Part shown: piece after piece, positions 30,363-39,076 of the stretch
Layout of the letters: every line of letters begins with the position of its first letter
Numbering within the stretch: position 1 is the first letter of the stretch
NCBI GenBank assembly: GCA_015064205.1
Contig: SVSR01000002.1
Location: 62,001-126,000, forward strand
Source of the DNA: Oscillospiraceae bacterium
Lineage (GTDB): Bacteria; Bacillota; Clostridia; Oscillospirales; CAG-272
Direction: 5' to 3'
Length of the DNA: 64,000 nt
Position numbers and translations under genes: made by a program
The notes under the pieces: model-generated
What the model was told of the DNA's origin: nothing
What the model saw: the letters and a program-made list of their open reading frames with translations, nothing else
The model's database searches: none

Positions 30363-31630
30363 TATTTATCAAGATCACAACTGCGGAAATACTGTGCGTC
30401 GGCACAGAGCTTCTGATCGGCGATATTGTTAACACCAACGCCGCCTACATATCAAAGGCGCTTGCCGAAATGGGCATCAGCCAATATCATCAGAGCGTTG
30501 TCGGTGACAACGTAAACAGGCTCACGGAGGCGCTTGAGGAAGCTCTTTCGCGCTCTGATCTCGTTATAACAAGCGGCGGACTCGGCCCGACTTATGACGA
30601 TCTCACAAAGGAAACGGCGGCTAAGCTTATGGGTCGCGAGATGCACACCGACGCTGAGTCGCTTGAAGCAATAAAGACTTATTTTGAAAAAACGGGCCGA
30701 GTTATGACACCCAACAACGAAAAACAGGCGCTTGTTCCCGAGGGCTCTGTGGTTTTCAAAAACCCTAACGGTACGGCTCCCGGTATTGCTATCGAGGATT
30801 TTGAGAGGGGAAAGATCATAATCATGCTCCCCGGACCGCCCAGAGAGCTTGAGCCGATGTTCAGAGATTCGGTGAAGCCCTACCTTCTCAAATTCACAGA
30901 CAAGGTCATGCTCAGCCGCAACATCAACATTTTCGGGCTTGGCGAATCAAGCGTTGAAAATATCCTGAAGGATCTTATGAAGGTTTCAACAAATCCCACG
31001 GTTGCGCCATACGTTAACACGGGCGAGGTCAGGCTCCGCGTTACGGCAAGCGCTCCCACGTATGAGGAATGTGAAAAGCTTTGTAAGGATATGATTGAAA
31101 AAATACAGACAACCGAGGTTGGCAGGTATATATACGGAATCGATGCAGGCTCGCTTGAAAACGCGCTTTTATCAAAGCTTATTGAAAAGAAGCTAACCTT
31201 TGCAACTGCGGAAAGCTGCACGGGCGGTCTTATATCCAAAAGAATGACCGATCTTGCAGGCTCGTCGGCGGTATATCTGGGAAGTATAATTTCTTATGCA
31301 AACGAGGTAAAAGAAAAGTTTCTTGGAGTCAGCGCTGATACGCTTAAAGCTTACGGTGCAGTATCCGAAGAAACGGCGATTGAAATGGCAAGGGGCGCCA
31401 GAGAGCGCCTTGGCGCAGACATAGCCGTCAGCACGACGGGTATTGCGGGCCCCGGCGGCGGAACGGATGAAAAGCCTGTCGGACTCGTTTACGTTGCCAT
31501 CTCGTCAAAGCGCGGCGAGAGGGTAAAAAAATTAAATATAGCTCCGGGCAGAAGCGTTCGCGACTACGTTCGCTATCTTGCGGCAAGCAACGCACTTTAT
31601 CTTGCTCTTGAAGAAGCAAGCGAACTATAA
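30359..31630 (+). CDS. cinA: CinA family protein (competence/damage-inducible; PncC domain)
   Basis: CinA combines an N-terminal molybdopterin-binding-like (COG1058) domain, starting TAEILCVGTELLIGD, with a C-terminal nicotinamide-nucleotide amidase-type domain (ATAESCTGGLISKRMTDLAG; STTGIAGPGGGTDEKPVG). The start is odd. A GTG at 30359 overlaps the nth stop but lies at the very end of the AAGGAG at 30354-30359. The codon at the ideal distance, 8 bases after that site and in frame, is ATC at 30368-30370, where relatives would have ATG. I give the GTG coordinate; AUC initiation is possible. Confidence 0.92.
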   Translation: MIFIKITTAEILCVGTELLIGDIVNTNAAYISKALAEMGISQYHQSVVGDNVNRLTEALEEALSRSDLVITSGGLGPTYDDLTKETAAKLMGREMHTDAESLEAIKTYFEKTGRVMTPNNEKQALVPEGSVVFKNPNGTAPGIAIEDFERGKIIIMLPGPPRELEPMFRDSVKPYLLKFTDKVMLSRNINIFGLGESSVENILKDLMKVSTNPTVAPYVNTGEVRLRVTASAPTYEECEKLCKDMIEKIQTTEVGRYIYGIDAGSLENALLSKLIEKKLTFATAESCTGGLISKRMTDLAGSSAVYLGSIISYANEVKEKFLGVSADTLKAYGAVSEETAIEMARGARERLGADIAVSTTGIAGPGGGTDEKPVGLVYVAISSKRGERVKKLNIAPGRSVRDYVRYLAASNALYLALEEASEL

Positions 31631-31661
31631 AATATTTTCCAAACGAAAGGAATTTAATATA

Positions 31662-32942
31662 ATGACATCTCTTGATCTTAAAAAGAAGTTATCCGAAAAT
31701 GGTTTTGAAGAAATTTTCACCGTTTTATACGGAAAGGAAAATCTTTCAAAGGCAAACGAACGCTATGCGCACGCAATTGATGAGTTCGAAAAGGAATTCG
31801 GCGAGGGCCATGACCTTGAACTGTTTTCGGTTGCAGGAAGAAGCGAGATCTCGGGAAACCACACAGACCATAACTACGGTAAGGTTATCGCCGCGTCCAT
31901 CGACCTTGATATAATCGCTGTTGCCTCAAAGAGAGAGGACATGCAGATAAATATAAAGAGCGAGGGCTTCCCGATAGATAAGGTTGACGTGTCTGATCCA
32001 AAGCCCTGCGAAAAGGAATTCTTCAAATCGGGCGCAATAATATCGGGTATGGCTCACGGTTTTCTGAATAACGGCTACAAAATCGGCGGTTATGACGCTT
32101 ATACCACCTCAAACGTATTCAAGGGCAGCGGACTTTCCTCGAGCGCCGCGTTTGAAGACATGGTTGGTAATATACTCAACTATTTCTACAACGACGGCAA
32201 GGTTGAAAACCCGGAAATCGCAAAGATCGCGCAGTATGCCGAAAACGTTTTCTTCGGTAAGCCCTGCGGTCTTATGGACCAGACGGCTTGCGCAGTCGGC
32301 GGATTTGTTGCCATCGACTTCAAGGATCCCAAAAATCCCATTATCGAAAAGCTTGATTTTGACCTTACGGGCGCAGGCTACTCGCTTTGCATCGTAAACA
32401 CAGGCGGAAACCACGCTGATCTTAATGATGATTACGCTTCCGTTCCCGCTGAAATGAAGGCTGTTGCGGCTCATTTCGGAAAGAGCGTGCTTCGCGAGCT
32501 TGACGAAGATGAGCTTATTGCAGGCATTGGCGCGCTTCGCGAAAAGGTTGGCGACCGTGCTGTAATGCGCGCACTCCATTTTATGGAAGAAAACAAGCGC
32601 GTTACATATCAGACAGAAGCGCTCAGAAAAAATGACCTTGCAACCTTCTTCAAGGGCGTTCACGAGTCGGGCTCTTCAAGCTTCAAGTATCTGCAGAACG
32701 TATATACGACCAAGAACGTTTTTGAGCAGGGGCTCTCTCTTGCTCTCTGCCTTGCAGAAAAGGTGCTTACAGGCAAGGCCGCGGCATGGCGCGTACACGG
32801 CGGCGGCTTTGCGGGAACTATTCAGGCGTTTATCAAAAACGAAGATATCCCTGCCTTCAGAGAAATGCTCGACGGCGCGTTCGGCGAAGGCGCAACAACC
32901 GTATTAAAGGTCCGCCCGTACGGCGCTATAAAGATCTCCTGA
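31662..32942 (+). CDS. galK: Galactokinase
   Basis: GalK phosphorylates galactose in the Leloir pathway. The 426-residue GHMP kinase has the galactose-binding signature in the form RSEISGNHTDHNYGKV (usually GRVNLIGEHTDY), the ATP-binding GSGLSSSAAFEDMVG, and the C-terminal motif VHGGGFAGTIQAF. The start at 31662 has GAAAGGA 10 bases upstream; a longer frame from 31578 runs back into cinA and lacks support. It lies 31 bases after cinA among DNA- and RNA-processing genes, with no other gal gene nearby. Some GHMP sugar kinases of this subgroup act on other sugars. Confidence 0.9.
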   Translation: MTSLDLKKKLSENGFEEIFTVLYGKENLSKANERYAHAIDEFEKEFGEGHDLELFSVAGRSEISGNHTDHNYGKVIAASIDLDIIAVASKREDMQINIKSEGFPIDKVDVSDPKPCEKEFFKSGAIISGMAHGFLNNGYKIGGYDAYTTSNVFKGSGLSSSAAFEDMVGNILNYFYNDGKVENPEIAKIAQYAENVFFGKPCGLMDQTACAVGGFVAIDFKDPKNPIIEKLDFDLTGAGYSLCIVNTGGNHADLNDDYASVPAEMKAVAAHFGKSVLRELDEDELIAGIGALREKVGDRAVMRALHFMEENKRVTYQTEALRKNDLATFFKGVHESGSSSFKYLQNVYTTKNVFEQGLSLALCLAEKVLTGKAAAWRVHGGGFAGTIQAFIKNEDIPAFREMLDGAFGEGATTVLKVRPYGAIKIS

Positions 32943-33358
32943 TGAAAGACAGAGCAAAAATAAACTCGTACAAGCTTATACTTTTAGTTATTCTTTGCAT
33001 TGTATTTGCCGCAGTATATTTTGCTTCTCTTGATTTTGAAGAGGCGCGCGGATACACTAACAGTATAATTATGCAGATCTATGCGTACGGCGACGCTGTA
33101 TTGCTTGTACTTTTTGTAATATTAAACGGCGGTTTTTCCAAAGGTGCGCTGACTGTTGACATGATAGATAAAAGCGTTGACAAAGAAAAAGCCGAAAAGA
33201 CGGTGGCACTTATTTCACATACAAAGAAGCTTGCAAAGCCTCTGATGTTTGTTATAATCCCCGTTACTTTCACGCTTTTTGCCGACGTCATACTGCTTTT
33301 CTGGGGAGATATGATAAAAAGCGCTCTTGACGGTCTTAAATCGCTTCTCGGGTTTTAA
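32942..33358 (+). CDS. Small membrane protein, unknown function
   Basis: The 138-residue protein has three hydrophobic segments (about 10-29, 42-64 and 108-130) and a charged cytosolic loop (DKSVDKEKAEKTVALISHTKKLAKP). I do not recognise the family. Its ATG overlaps the galK stop by one base (ATGA-type junction), so it is translated by coupling; upstream extension of the frame into galK is a shadow. It is followed 22 bases on by walJ. Confidence 0.75.
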   Translation: MKDRAKINSYKLILLVILCIVFAAVYFASLDFEEARGYTNSIIMQIYAYGDAVLLVLFVILNGGFSKGALTVDMIDKSVDKEKAEKTVALISHTKKLAKPLMFVIIPVTFTLFADVILLFWGDMIKSALDGLKSLLGF

Positions 33359-33380
33359 ATTTCTCATGCGAGGGTAAAAT

Positions 33381-34166
33381 ATGTCCGATATTATCGCATA
33401 TACTCTTTTTTCGGGCTCGAAGGGTAATTCTGCCCTGATAGCCACGAAAAACACACAGATACTCATAGATGCAGGTGTGAGCGCGCGCTCACTTGAAGCC
33501 TCGCTCAACTCGCTTGGCACGTCGTTTGCAAATATAAGCGATATTTTCATAACGCACGATCACAGCGACCACACGAGAGGCCTTGAAACCATCTGCAAAA
33601 AATACGATGTGAGAGTTCACATGACAAAGGGCTCGGCAGAGGTAATACTCTCGGGCGCTCTTTCGCATGAAATGCATGAAAAGGCACAGATACATGAGCT
33701 TATATACAACTACACGGCAGGCGATATCTCTGTTTCTTCCTTCAGAACTCCGCACGACAGCCGCGCAAGCGTCGGTTATATTATAAAAGCGGGCGGACAC
33801 ACTATCGGGTATGCAACGGACATCGGGCACGTGAATAACGCCATAAGAGAAAATTTAAGCCTTGCAGACTCGGTTATAATTGAAGCAAATCATGACGTGT
33901 CAATGCTAAAAGACGGGCCGTATCCCGAATTTTTAAAATCGCGCATACTTTCAAGATACGGGCATCTTTCAAACGAAGACTGTGCATCTCTTTGCGCATC
34001 TCTTTGCGAAGGCAGAGCAAAGAGAATACTGCTTGCGCATCTTTCAGAGCAAAACAACATTCCCGAAGAAGCGTTTTTCAGCGTATATTCGGCGCTTGGT
34101 AACATAGAGGCGCGCGGCATCACACTTGCTGTTGCCGAGCCTTTTACGCCGACAAGGCTTATATAG
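33381..34166 (+). CDS. MBL-fold hydrolase YycJ/WalJ
   Basis: The 261-residue metallo-beta-lactamase-fold protein has the start FSGSKGNSALI and the metal-binding THDHSDHTRGLE, further ligands near AHL. It belongs to the YycJ (WalJ) group, whose members in Bacillus lie in the walRK operon and are linked to DNA repair and cell-wall signalling; here walRK is absent, but the next gene, rlmH, is a common neighbour in Firmicutes. Probable 5' exonuclease-like activity is inference from the family. Confidence 0.9.
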   Translation: MSDIIAYTLFSGSKGNSALIATKNTQILIDAGVSARSLEASLNSLGTSFANISDIFITHDHSDHTRGLETICKKYDVRVHMTKGSAEVILSGALSHEMHEKAQIHELIYNYTAGDISVSSFRTPHDSRASVGYIIKAGGHTIGYATDIGHVNNAIRENLSLADSVIIEANHDVSMLKDGPYPEFLKSRILSRYGHLSNEDCASLCASLCEGRAKRILLAHLSEQNNIPEEAFFSVYSALGNIEARGITLAVAEPFTPTRLI

Positions 34167-34175
34167 AGGTATGAT

Positions 34176-34655
34176 ATGACAGTTAATATAATATTCGTGG
34201 GCAACCTTAAAGAGAGCTTTTTCGAAGAGGCTGTCCGCGAATACGAAAAAAGACTTGGCGCGTACTGTAAGATAAACAATATTTACATCAAGGAGCAGCG
34301 CATGAGCGAAAAACCGTCTGAGGCTGAAATCGCCGCTACACTGAAAAAAGAGGGCGATCAGATACTTGCCGCGCTCCCTTCGCGCTCATACAAGATAGCG
34401 CTATGCGTTGAGGGAAAACAGTTAACGAGCGAGGGCTTCGCCGATGTATTTGAGTCGGCGGCCAACAACGGCTATAATGAAATAAGCTTTATTATCGGAA
34501 GCTCGTGCGGTCTTTCCCACGAGGTGAAAGCCGCGTGCGATAAGCGCTTATCGGTTTCAATGATGACCTTTCCTCACAGGCTGATGCGCGTTATACTGCT
34601 TGAACAGATATACCGTGCCCAGAATATTCTGGGCGGCGGAAAATACCACAAATAA
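34176..34655 (+). CDS. rlmH: 23S rRNA pseudouridine-1915 N3-methyltransferase RlmH
   Basis: RlmH is a SPOUT methyltransferase that modifies pseudouridine 1915 in helix 69 of 23S rRNA on 70S ribosomes. The 159-residue protein has the start NIIFVGNLKESFF, the SAM-binding knot SFIIGSSCGLS, and the diagnostic C-terminus FPHRLMRVILLEQIYRAQNI ending in YHK. Length matches the family. It follows walJ by 9 bases. Confidence 0.97.
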   Translation: MTVNIIFVGNLKESFFEEAVREYEKRLGAYCKINNIYIKEQRMSEKPSEAEIAATLKKEGDQILAALPSRSYKIALCVEGKQLTSEGFADVFESAANNGYNEISFIIGSSCGLSHEVKAACDKRLSVSMMTFPHRLMRVILLEQIYRAQNILGGGKYHK

Positions 34656-34665
34656 AGAGGGTTTT

Positions 34666-35838
34666 ATGAAAGAAATACTGCTTTTAAAATACGGCGAGGT
34701 CGTACTCAAGGGCGCTAACAAGAGCGTTTTTGAAAACGCGATGGTCCGTGATATAAAAAGAAAAGTGGCAGACTGCGGTAATTTCTCCGTAAGCCGCTGT
34801 CAGAGCACAGTTTTCGTTGAGCCGCTTGATGATTTTGCGGATATCGACGGCGCGCTTGAAGCCTGCAAAAAGGTTTTCGGTATAGTTTCTATCTGCCGTG
34901 CCGCCGTTTGCGACAAGGATATGGACTCGATACTTAAAACTGTGAAAGAATATATCCCGGAGTATCTCACGGGCTGCAGGACATTCAAGGCTGACGCCAA
35001 AAGAAGCGACAAAAAGTTCCCGCTTAAATCTCCTCAGATAGCGGCAGAGGTTGGCGGCGCTGTCCTTTCTGCTGCAGGCGGCATCAGAGTTGATGTGAAA
35101 AACCCCGACATTGTTGTTATGGTTGAGATACGCGAAACGTCCGCATACGTTCACGCAGGCAAGATACGCGGCGCGGGCGGTATGCCCCAGGGCTCGTCAG
35201 GCAGAGGTCTTCTGCTTCTTTCGGGCGGTATCGACAGCCCCGTTGCAGGATATATGATGGCAAAGAGAGGCGTTGAGATCGAGGCGCTTCACTTTGAAAG
35301 CTTCCCGTACACCAGCGAGAGAGCACGCGAAAAAGTGTTCGAGCTTGCCCGTATACTCTCGGGCTATACCTCGGGCATCAAGGTACACGTTATATCGCTG
35401 ACAAAGATACAGGAAGAACTGAAAAACAACTGCGAAGAAGATTATTTCACTCTGCTTCTGCGCAGATTCATGATGCATCTGGCACAAAGGGTTGCAGAAT
35501 TATACAACTGCAAGGCAATAATAACAGGAGAAAGCCTTGCTCAGGTGGCAAGCCAGACGATGCAGGCAATAGCCGTTACCGATGCGGCTGTTGACATGCC
35601 CGTATTCCGCCCTGCCATCGGTCTTGATAAGGAAGAGATAATCCGTATTGCTCGAGAGATCGGCACGTTTGAAACGTCGATTCTTCCGTTTGAAGACTGT
35701 TGCACGGTGTTTACTCCCCGTCATCCGCGTACAAAACCCGAGCTTGAAAAGGTTATGGCTCAGGAAAATCGCGTTGACTTCGCAACTCTTGCAGACGAGG
35801 CGTTTCAATCAATGTATACGGTAGAAATCAAGCCCTAA
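34666..35838 (+). CDS. thiI: tRNA 4-thiouridine synthetase ThiI
   Basis: ThiI transfers sulfur to tRNA uridine 8 and, in some bacteria, to ThiS for thiamine synthesis. The 390-residue protein has an NFLD/THUMP RNA-binding region (about 60-165) and the PP-loop SGGIDSPVAGYMMAKRG, followed by GESLAQVASQTMQA. It ends without a rhodanese domain, as in most Firmicutes. The start 34666 (MKEILLLKYGE) has AGAGGG 5 bases before it; the longer frame from 34600 is inside rlmH. A cysteine desulfurase partner is not in this window. Confidence 0.95.
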   Translation: MKEILLLKYGEVVLKGANKSVFENAMVRDIKRKVADCGNFSVSRCQSTVFVEPLDDFADIDGALEACKKVFGIVSICRAAVCDKDMDSILKTVKEYIPEYLTGCRTFKADAKRSDKKFPLKSPQIAAEVGGAVLSAAGGIRVDVKNPDIVVMVEIRETSAYVHAGKIRGAGGMPQGSSGRGLLLLSGGIDSPVAGYMMAKRGVEIEALHFESFPYTSERAREKVFELARILSGYTSGIKVHVISLTKIQEELKNNCEEDYFTLLLRRFMMHLAQRVAELYNCKAIITGESLAQVASQTMQAIAVTDAAVDMPVFRPAIGLDKEEIIRIAREIGTFETSILPFEDCCTVFTPRHPRTKPELEKVMAQENRVDFATLADEAFQSMYTVEIKP

Positions 35839-35881
35839 ATGCAGAATTTTTATATTATATAATTTAGTTATAGTAACACTA

Positions 35882-35910
35882 TTGACAAAACGGGCAAATT
35901 TAGTTACAAT
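35882..35910 (+). promoter_or_regulatory. Promoter of rny
   Basis: TTGACA (35882-35887) and TACAAT (35905-35910) are separated by 17 bases, about 80 bases before the rny start. The gap contains nothing else that I can name. Confidence 0.7.
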
Positions 35911-35995
35911 TATAGTATGTGTAGGTATAAAATGAAGATAATATAAATTTTGACTGTCACATAAATACTATAACAATCCAAGGAGGTGTAAAGAA

Positions 35996-37552
35996 GTGGA
36001 ATTCAATACTTTAACAGCAATCGCAGCCATCGTTGCCGTTATCGTAGGCCTGGGGCTCGGCTTTTTAGGCGGCGTTATATACCGCAAAAAGGTTGCCGAA
36101 GCTGAAATCGGCTCTGCCGAGGAACAGGCTAAGAGAATCGTTGACGACGGCTTTAAAGAAGCGGAAACGCTAAAAAAAGAAGCTCTTCTTGAAGCAAAAG
36201 AAGAAATTCTCAAGCAGAGAAATGAATCAGAACGCGAAATAAAAGAGCGCAGAAGCGAGCTTTCAAAGCAAGAATCACGCGTTGCCAAGAGAGAAGAAAC
36301 TCTTGAGCGCAAGATAGAAAGCCTTGAAGAAAAGGAAGAGGTTCTTTCTGCAAAGATAAAGGAAGCTGAAGACAAAGCAGAAGCTCTTGAAAAGCTAAAG
36401 GAAGAAGAACTCAAAACTCTCGAAAAGATCTCAGGACTTACCTCAGAGCAGGCTAAGGCAGAGATCATCGCAAGGCTTGACGATGAGATCAGGCACGAAA
36501 AGGCTATGCGCCTTGCAGAATACGAGCAAGAGTTCAAAGACGAAGCCGATGAAAAGGCTAAGAACATTCTTGCCCTTTCTATTCAGAGATGCGCCGCAGA
36601 TCTTGTTGCCGAAGCAACGGTATCCGTTGTTGCTCTCCCAAGCGACGAGATGAAGGGCCGCATAATCGGCCGAGAAGGACGTAATATCCACACAATTGAA
36701 GCTATGACGGGCGTTGACCTTATAATTGACGACACTCCCGAAGCAATCACTCTTTCAAGCTTTGATCCGATAAGACGTGAGGTTGCAAGAATAGCTCTTG
36801 AAAAGCTTATCGGAGACGGACGTATCCATCCGGCAAGAATTGAGGAAACAGTTGAGCGTGCGCGCCGCGAGGTTGACGCAGTTATCAAGCAGGCAGGAGA
36901 ACAGGCTACTTACGAAACAGGTATTCACGGTCTTTCACCCGAGCTTATCAAGCTTCTCGGCCGTCTTAAATACCGTACGAGCTACGGTCAGAACGTACTT
37001 AATCACTCGATCGAGGTGTCAATTCTTTCGGGCATCATAGCAGACGAGCTTGGTATAGACAGCATGCCTGCAAAGAGAGCCGGACTTCTGCATGATATCG
37101 GTAAGGCTCTTACCCAGGAAATCGAGGGCTCTCACGTACAGCTTGGTGTTGATATCGCCAAGAAATACAAGGAGCATCAGGAAATTATCCACGCAATTGA
37201 AGCTCACCACGGCGACGTTGAACCGACAACAATTACGGCAATCATCGTTCAGGCAGCTGACGCGATTTCAGCCGCACGTCCCGGAGCGCGCCGCGAGGAT
37301 CTTGAAAACTACATCAAGCGTCTTCAGAAGCTTGAAGAGATTACCAACAGCTTCAGCGGTGTTGAAAAATCATTTGCTATTCAGGCAGGCCGCGAGATCC
37401 GCATAGCCGTTAAGCCTGAAGAGGTTAACGACGATCAGATGATCGTTATCGCAAGAGAAATCGTTAACAAAATTGAAAGCGAACTGCAATATCCCGGTCA
37501 GATAAAGGTACATCTGATACGCGAAAGCCGTGCAATAGATTACGCTAAGTAA
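35996..37552 (+). CDS. rny: Ribonuclease Y
   Basis: RNase Y is the membrane-anchored endoribonuclease that starts mRNA decay in many Firmicutes. The 518-residue protein has one N-terminal membrane helix (about 7-25), a long charged coiled coil (about 30-200), a KH domain with [16 protein letters not shown], and an HD domain with [10 protein letters not shown] and [10 protein letters not shown]. The start is GTG at 35996, set by AGGAGG 8 bases upstream. It has its own promoter and stands alone. Confidence 0.97.
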   Translation: MEFNTLTAIAAIVAVIVGLGLGFLGGVIYRKKVAEAEIGSAEEQAKRIVDDGFKEAETLKKEALLEAKEEILKQRNESEREIKERRSELSKQESRVAKREETLERKIESLEEKEEVLSAKIKEAEDKAEALEKLKEEELKTLEKISGLTSEQAKAEIIARLDDEIRHEKAMRLAEYEQEFKDEADEKAKNILALSIQRCAADLVAEATVSVVALPSDEMKGRIIGREGRNIHTIEAMTGVDLIIDDTPEAITLSSFDPIRREVARIALEKLIGDGRIHPARIEETVERARREVDAVIKQAGEQATYETGIHGLSPELIKLLGRLKYRTSYGQNVLNHSIEVSILSGIIADELGIDSMPAKRAGLLHDIGKALTQEIEGSHVQLGVDIAKKYKEHQEIIHAIEAHHGDVEPTTITAIIVQAADAISAARPGARREDLENYIKRLQKLEEITNSFSGVEKSFAIQAGREIRIAVKPEEVNDDQMIVIAREIVNKIESELQYPGQIKVHLIRESRAIDYAK

Positions 37553-37644
37553 AACTTCGTAATGCGGCAGGGATTAAAGATATATATAGCTTAAACGCAT
37601 ATAACCGTCCGGATTTGCGGGCGTAAGTATATATCAAAATTTAT

Positions 37645-37671
37645 GGGGGAGGCGCATCTTGCGCCTCCCCC
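37645..37671. repeat. Strong GC hairpin after rny, without a T-run
   Basis: A perfect 11-bp stem (GGGGGAGGCGC with GCGCCTCCCCC) closes the loop ATCTT. It is followed by GTATAATAAT, not a T-run, so it is an imperfect terminator candidate; it could instead protect the rny mRNA 3' end or be a dispersed repeat. Confidence 0.55.
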
Positions 37672-37712
37672 GTATAATAATATTATATAATTTATCCTAC
37701 ACGGAGGATATT

Positions 37713-38903
37713 ATGAATCTTCGTTTTCTTTCTCTTTTTGTAAATAATCTTAACGATAAAAGCCCGAAAGCAAAGCAGTCGGCAGGAAAAGCCGCAGGAA
37801 TTATCGGAATTTTATCGAATGTTATCCTTTTTATAATAAAGCTTATTGTTGGTATAGCGTGCTCGAGTATTGCGATAACGGCAGACGCTATCAACAACAT
37901 ATCCGACGCAGGAAGCGCCGTGATATCTCTTATCGGCTTCAAGCTTTCGGAAAAGCCGGCCGATGACGAGCACCCGTACGGCCACGCGCGGATAGAATAT
38001 CTTGCAGGATTTATAGTTTCGCTTATAATAACCGTGCTTGGTGTACAGTTTTTCAAGGATTCGATAATTGCGATAACAGACAAAGCAAGATCAGCATACA
38101 GTCTTGCGGCTATTATAATTCTCGTTATTTCTATTATCATAAAGCTATGGCAGGCAAGCTTTTATAAGGCTGTTGGCAAGCATATCGGCTCAAGCTCGCT
38201 TATTGCAACGTCGGCAGACAGCAGAAACGACGTTATATCAACCTCTGCCGTTCTTGTCGGGGCAATTATATCAAAGTTTTTTGATATATCGCTCGACGGT
38301 TATCTCGGCGTTATCATAGCGGTATTCATCGTATATTCGGGAATCAGGCTTATAATAGAAACGGCAGACCCGATACTCGGAAGCGCGCCCGACGACGAGC
38401 TTGTTTGCGAGATCAGCGAAAAGATACTGTCGTACGAGGGGATTCTCGGTATTCATGACCTTATCATACACAATTACGGTGAGGGCAGGAGATTTGCTTC
38501 GGTTCACTGCGAGGTTGATGCAAATGAGGATATTTTAAAAAGTCACGATATTATTGACAATATTGAATTTGATTTTCTCAGAAACAAAGGAATTCAGCTT
38601 GTTATACACATGGACCCTGTTGTAACTGATGACGAAAGAGTAAATTCTCTCAAAAAAGCTGTCAGCGAGATTATTGCAAACTTGTCTTGTGAGATACATG
38701 AGCCTATATCGATGCACGATTTCAGGGTGGTTTTCGGTCAGACTCACTCGAATTTGCTTTTTGACATACTGATAAATGCTTCGTGCAAGGCAGACTGCAA
38801 AACTATCTGCGAGAAAATAGAGGCTGAGATAAAGAAGTTATCAAGCGATTACAATGCGGTTATAAACGTTGACAGGAATTATACAACCGTTAATGCGAAG
38901 TAG
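37713..38903 (+). CDS. Cation diffusion facilitator family transporter
   Basis: This 396-residue CDF protein should export divalent metal ions (Zn, Fe, Mn or Co) in exchange for protons. Six membrane segments are followed by a cytosolic domain; family motifs are ADAINNISDAGSAV with the metal-binding Asp residues, the phrase HPYGHARIEYLAGF, and SADSRNDVISTSAVLVG. The C-terminal part after about residue 310 is longer than in minimal CDFs. The start at 37713 has GGAGG 6 bases upstream; the longer frame from 37659 crosses a hairpin and is unlikely. Confidence 0.92.
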   Translation: MNLRFLSLFVNNLNDKSPKAKQSAGKAAGIIGILSNVILFIIKLIVGIACSSIAITADAINNISDAGSAVISLIGFKLSEKPADDEHPYGHARIEYLAGFIVSLIITVLGVQFFKDSIIAITDKARSAYSLAAIIILVISIIIKLWQASFYKAVGKHIGSSSLIATSADSRNDVISTSAVLVGAIISKFFDISLDGYLGVIIAVFIVYSGIRLIIETADPILGSAPDDELVCEISEKILSYEGILGIHDLIIHNYGEGRRFASVHCEVDANEDILKSHDIIDNIEFDFLRNKGIQLVIHMDPVVTDDERVNSLKKAVSEIIANLSCEIHEPISMHDFRVVFGQTHSNLLFDILINASCKADCKTICEKIEAEIKKLSSDYNAVINVDRNYTTVNAK

Positions 38904-38951
38904 TTTTTTGAGACTGAATCTTGTCTAATAAAATCATTTGTTTGACAAGGT

Positions 38952-38979
38952 GTTACTTTCCGTGCGCACGGAAAGTAAC
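38952..38979. repeat. Perfect 28-bp palindrome
   Basis: The sequence reads identically on both strands: GTTACTTTCCGTGC followed by its reverse complement. It lies between the convergent CDF and alaS genes, next to GC-rich sequence unlike the flanks. It resembles dispersed palindromic units of gut Clostridia that I recall, but it occurs once here. Confidence 0.65.
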
Positions 38980-39027
38980 CAACGGTGCGTATAAGGGGAA
39001 GGCGGTTTGCCCGCGGGGGATACACGC

Positions 39028-39061
39028 AAAAAAGGATGTTGAAAAACCAACATCCTTTTTT
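39028..39061. terminator. Terminator between the CDF gene and alaS
   Basis: An 8-bp stem GGATGTTG/CAACATCC (39034-39041 with 39048-39055) is flanked by A6 and T6, so it can end both the alaS transcript on the minus strand and rightward transcription. Confidence 0.88.
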
Positions 39062-39076
39062 CTTATATCATTTATC

